The notes under the pieces were generated by a model. That model had not been told where the DNA came from. It searched no databases and worked only from the letters and a program-made list of their open reading frames with translations. Positions 61,201 through 64,000 of a DNA stretch of 64,000 nucleotides are shown here, one piece after another (within the stretch, counting starts at the first letter, position 1; the number at the start of each line of letters is the position of its first letter). Origin of the DNA: Flaccisagitta enflata (Eukaryota > Chaetognatha > Sagittoidea > Aphragmophora); assembly GCA_965153355.1 (NCBI GenBank), contig OZ231126.1, positions 5,332,001-5,396,000 on the forward strand. Reading direction: 5' to 3'. A program made the position numbers and the translations under genes.

Positions 61201-63789
61201 TATCCGGCCTTGTTCTTTACTTCAATGGTTGCGTTTGAGGTGGCGTGAGATGTTTGTTGTGACCAATGCTTTATCTCACCATCTCTCTCTACTTCATTTG
61301 CTGTGTTGGTGGTGGCGTGGAATGTTTGTTGTGACCAATGCTTTATCTTACCATCTCTCTTCTTCATTGATTGCGCTGGTGGTGGTGTTGAATGTTTGTC
61401 ATGACCAATGCTTTATCTTACCATCTCTCTCTACTTCATTTGTTGCGTTGGTGGTGGCCTGGAAGGTTTGTTGTGACCATTGCTTTATCTTACCATCTCT
61501 CTCTACTTTATTTGTTGCGTTGGTGGTGGCCTGGAAGGTTTGTTGTGACCATTGCTTTATCTTACCATCTCTCTCTACTTCATTGGTTGCGTTGGTGGTA
61601 GCGTGGAATGTTTGTCGTGACCAATGCTTTATCTTACCATCTCTCTCTACTTCATTGGTTGCATTGGTGGTGGCGTGGAATGTTTGTTGTGACCAATGTT
61701 TTATCTTACCATCTCTCTCTACTTCATTGGTTGCATTGGTGGTGGTGTGGAAGGTTTGTCGTGACCAATGCTTTATCTTACCATCTCTCTCTACTTCATT
61801 GGTTGCGTTGGTGGTGGCGTGGAATGTTTGTCATGACCAATGCTTTATCTTACCATCTCTACTTCATTGGTTGCGTTGGTGGTAGCGTGGAATGTTTGTT
61901 GTGACCAATGCTTTATCTTACCATCTCTCATCTTCATTGATTGCGTTGGTGGTGGCGTGGAATGTTTGTTGTGACCAATGCTTTATCTTACCATCTCTCT
62001 CTACTTCATTGGTTGCGTTGGTGGTGGCGTGGAATGTTTGTCGTGACCAATGCTTTATCTTACCATCTCTCTACTTCATTGGTTGCGTTGGTGGTGGCGT
62101 GGAATGTTTGTCATGACCAATGCTTTATCTTACCATCTCTCTCTACTTCATTGGTCGCGTTGGTGGTGGCGTGGAATGTTTGTTGTGACCAGTGGTTTCT
62201 CCTCCTCGCCGGCGAGGAAGTGGGAGAGCAGAAAGACGATTCTGGCCTTTTTCTTCCTGAAATATCGGAAATAAAAAGAAGAGAAAAAAAAGATTAAAAA
62301 AAAGAAAGGCAAACTGCGCTGAGTAAACATGACGCAGAGACGAGGTGGAAAACAAATTGATATTGTCTCTTGGTGCTGGGGAACAAGGATGGGTTGGGGT
62401 TCTGAAGTGATAGTCATGCCGGGGAAGAAGGTGATGAAAATGCTGAGCACATGTTATTTCTTAAAAGTTATTTTTTAAATGCAATGTATCTCTCTCTCCG
62501 TGGGTTACTGAAGCGGATTATGACGTAGGAATACCAAGCTGAAGAAATTTGTGAATATTGAAAATACTACCACTTTAAAAGAAAAGAAACTATAGCGCTT
62601 GGTAGAGGCTAGAAGCTATATGAATTTTACACGTGCATGTGTGGAAAAAACTGTCGTCGGAAATGTTTCCATGTTTGTGGTCAAATGTTGCACCTGAGAC
62701 GCTTCCGGCGGATGGAAATCGTTTAGTCGCCGGTGTTTGTGACCCTCGACCTCGACTCACATACGGGGAACTCGCAGCAGAAGCTGATGAAAATCCCAAA
62801 CGGACCGGAAAGGAAAGGGAAAGTGAGAGAGAATGACAAAATCTGACTGATTGCCTGGTCAAAATATGAATCACACGAACAAGCATCTCTTTCGCATCCA
62901 AACAGTGATGAACAAGGCCGGATACACGGCCATCAGTTGCGGACGGGTGGGCAGGGGCGGAAATGCGCGTTTTCCCACTTTTCGACTCGATGGTTACGGA
63001 CCGACCGACGGACGGACAAAGCCTCTTATAGAGTTGCGTGTCCGCAACTAAAAAGGCTAACCAAGGATTTTGGCAAGTGCGGCGATGCGAAAATGAATGC
63101 TGAATAAGCAAAAACAAACTAACAGACCGGCGGACCGACTACCGAAGTCGCGTGCGGGTGGGCAGGGTCCATATTTGAGATCACCATTTGGGTAGGGGCA
63201 GTGAGGTAAAAAAAAAATCATTAAAAAAAGTAAAGTGTGACTGACTGACCGACCAACCGACCGACCGACGGACAAAGTGGGTTGTAGAGTCGCGTGCACG
63301 CGACTAAAAATGGGGGAAAGTGACTGATGATTGCTTTGGCACGGCAATGTCAACATTGCAACATTTCCGTTTCCCCAATCACATTCTGGCCTATCCCAAC
63401 TTTGAATGACCAATGATCATTTACCTGTTTCTATGGAAGTTGTCATCGCGTTCGCTTTCAATTCATCTTCTTGATGACCGAATGCAAATTTGAAGTCTCC
63501 ATCGATCGAGAAAACCTGACGAGGTTGTTGTAAGATGACGATTTCATGACTGACGTGCCAATTTTCGCTATCAAAGTACGTTGGTCAAAGACATGATGTG
63601 CAAAAAAAACTTTATAGTCTTTGTCCCCCTTGGTTTTACCTTGATGCAGTGGTTGTGAAAATCCGAGACTATGATATCGTTATCACTGTTGACCGCGACG
63701 AAATGCGGCCCCGCAAATTGATGATCTTTCACTCCTCGGGACCCAAATTTGTGGATCAATCGTCCATTGGCGGCGTTGTACACAAAAAC
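57822..63789 (-). CDS. TRIM2: TRIM2/TRIM3-type NHL protein, C-terminal part (7 exons)
   Basis: Minus-strand exons are 63789-63640, 63515-63425, 60201-60027, 59308-59161, 58682-58614, 58413-58351 and 58229-57822, all with agreeing phases. TRIM2/TRIM3 are RING-B-box-filamin-NHL ubiquitin ligases in the cytoplasm; only the NHL propeller and tail are visible. NHL signatures are [63 protein letters not shown] and [20 protein letters not shown], then VYKY, which is where vertebrate TRIM2/3 end (YRYLQ). Exons start repeatedly at the V of the blade motif (IK|VF, VQ|VF, FK|VY). Two oddities are a serine-rich insertion of about 90 residues inside one blade and a C-terminal extension of about 130 acidic residues. 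The 5' exons lie beyond the right edge. Confidence 0.93.
58351..58413 (-). CDS. TRIM2: TRIM-NHL exon F
   Basis: A 63-nt exon. The acceptor tctttccag precedes it and the donor gtaagg follows. It encodes [20 protein letters not shown] and K, the last NHL blade. Confidence 0.94.
58614..58682 (-). CDS. TRIM2: TRIM-NHL exon E
   Basis: A 69-nt exon. The acceptor ccggttag precedes it and the donor gtagac follows. It encodes [20 protein letters not shown] and GPQ, matching the TRIM2/3 INTSADPLYGPQ segment. Confidence 0.93.
58786..59112 (-). mobile_element. Variant hairpin element (GATGCGTCCTCGCATC type)
   Basis: On the plus strand: TTTTTAGATGCGTCCTCGCA, a (GTCC)n/(GGTC)n run (58826-58892), CATCTGTCAGTTCGTCCATC and GACGCATCTTTGCCCGGTCG. 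The hairpin bases differ from the main family, but the position and flanking T-run are the same. The copy at 42606 is the same variant. Confidence 0.65.
59161..59308 (-). CDS. TRIM2: TRIM-NHL exon D
   Basis: The acceptor cccttcgccag precedes it and the donor gttcag follows. It encodes [20 protein letters not shown] and [20 protein letters not shown], then DSVQ. Confidence 0.92.
60027..60201 (-). CDS. TRIM2: TRIM-NHL exon C (serine-rich insertion)
   Basis: The acceptor acatgtcag precedes it and the donor gtaaca follows. It encodes [20 protein letters not shown] and further Ser/Thr/Ala-rich sequence to SGSSWTA. It has no counterpart in vertebrate TRIM2/3, but the phase fits both neighbours. 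Confidence 0.78.
60610..62190. repeat. 72-bp minisatellite in TRIM intron
   Basis: The unit GGTTGCGTTGGTGGTGGCGT...GTGACCAATGCTTTATCTTACCATCTCTCTCTACTTCATT is split here for brevity. About 13 good copies lie at 61222-62190 and degenerate ones at 60610-61030. The period of 72 keeps a plus-strand frame open ([20 protein letters not shown]), antisense to the TRIM gene. On the minus strand each unit contains GATGgtaaga, a donor-like motif. Confidence 0.9.
61035..61214 (-). mobile_element. GTCGCG-hairpin element inserted in the 72-bp array
   Basis: TTTTTAGTCGCGAACTAGCG, a GTTGGTTGGTCGGTTGG run, CCCTGCCCACCCGTCCGCGA and GCCGTGTATCCGGCCTTGTT. Minisatellite units lie on both sides. Confidence 0.9.
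62200..62905. other. TRIM intron, unremarkable
   Basis: Intronic sequence with no recognised exon or repeat. Confidence 0.4.
62911..63054 (+). mobile_element. GTCGCG-hairpin element, compact copy
   Basis: Begins AACAAGGCCGGATACACGGC, then GTTGCGGACGGGTGGGCAGG, GACCGACCGACGGACGGAC, CCTCTTATAGAGTTGCGTG and TCCGCAACTAAAAA. At about 144 bp it is the shortest complete copy and is a good reference. Confidence 0.92.
63132..63310 (+). mobile_element. GTCGCG-hairpin element
   Basis: CCGAAGTCGCGTGCGGGTGG, AAAGTGTGACTGACTGACCG, CCGACCGACCGACGGACAAA and GAGTCGCGTGCACGCGACTA with A-run. The AACAAGGCC end is missing. Confidence 0.85.
63425..63515 (-). CDS. TRIM2: TRIM-NHL exon B
   Basis: The acceptor cctcgtcag precedes it and the donor gtaaat follows. 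It encodes [20 protein letters not shown] and [10 protein letters not shown]. The first half matches TRIM2/3 (V.S.DGEF.FKFG); the second half departs from it. Confidence 0.9.
63640..63789 (-). CDS. TRIM2: TRIM-NHL exon A
   Basis: The acceptor gtttttctag precedes it and the donor gtaaaa follows. It encodes [20 protein letters not shown], then [20 protein letters not shown] and HCIK, part of two NHL blades. Confidence 0.93.
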
Positions 63790-63893
63790 CTAGAAAAACA
63801 TTAAAAGACACTGAAGTAGAGCAATCACGTTCGATAAAACTAATTTTGTTTTGTCTTTGTAGTTTTATTTTCGACACAGCAACTTCAGTTGTA

Positions 63894-64000
63894 CAGTTAT
63901 GCCCCGTTTTCATGGACTCAAGAGTAAAGGAAACAACTCTCTCCAGATAATTTTATTTCGCTTTTGATTTCTTTTATTGGCAAAAATAGGAATCCCTTTG
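63894..64000. mobile_element. pogo-like MITE left end, cut by window edge
   Basis: TA followed by CAGTTATGCCCCGTTTTCAT and GGACTCAAGAG matches the end type at 38257 and 34542. The right end is outside the window. Confidence 0.5.

Noticed and set aside
61085-61885. 266-codon plus-strand open frame ([16 protein letters not shown] repeats)
   Set aside because: It comes from the 72-bp minisatellite inside the TRIM intron, antisense to that gene, and includes transposon sequence at its start.

Overview
The window is nuclear DNA from an animal, probably a non-vertebrate metazoan. It has intron-rich genes with GT-AG splice sites, large AT-rich introns, very long microsatellites and many miniature transposons. 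The protein families are metazoan: an ADAR2-type RNA editor, the ribosome-collision ligase ZNF598, mitochondrial fission protein MTFP1, a TRIM2/TRIM3-type NHL protein and an SRCR-domain protein. I cannot name the species. I assembled five genes by joining exons whose splice phases agree and whose joined peptides match known families.

Layout. (1) 1-16768, + strand: the 3' half of an ADAR2-like adenosine deaminase, seven exons from 1283 to the stop at 16766-16768; upstream exons lie off the left edge. Its introns hold five large inverted repeats, including a nested 3.5-kb structure with telomere-like TTAGGG minisatellites. (2) 16769-37974: intergenic, made of inverted and direct duplications, a 20-bp minisatellite of about 1.6 kb, a degenerate minisatellite field, microsatellites and MITEs; I found no convincing gene. 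(3) 37975-39601, +: a complete three-exon MTFP1. (4) 40702-57075, +: nine exons of ZNF598 (RING, C2H2-type fingers, low-complexity region); the 3' end is unresolved. (5) Nested antisense inside ZNF598 intron 5, 52040-45871, - strand: a complete four-exon gene for a small secreted protein with signal peptide, coiled coil and one SRCR domain. (6) 63789-57822, -: the last seven exons of a TRIM2/3-type NHL protein with an unusual serine-rich insertion and a repetitive acidic tail; its 5' exons lie off the right edge. ZNF598 and the TRIM gene converge.

Three patterns stand out. First, four tandem arrays, two in ADAR and two in ZNF598, start exactly at an exon end and copy the 5' splice site many times into the intron. 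Second, about 18 copies of one short element family carry a GTCGCG...CGCGAC terminal hairpin, internal ACGG/CCGA-type microsatellites and an AACAAGGCC end, resembling Helentron-associated (HINE/DINE-like) elements; two copies sit inside other repeats, which gives internal empty-site controls. Third, the ADAR gene's own introns are full of long foldbacks that would be double-stranded in its pre-mRNA, the substrate type its product edits.

Functionally the genes are unrelated neighbours (RNA editing, mitochondrial fission, ribosome quality control, secreted scavenger-like protein, TRIM-NHL regulation). The only structural coupling seen is the nested SRCR gene, which shares a 1.4-kb inverted repeat with its host intron.
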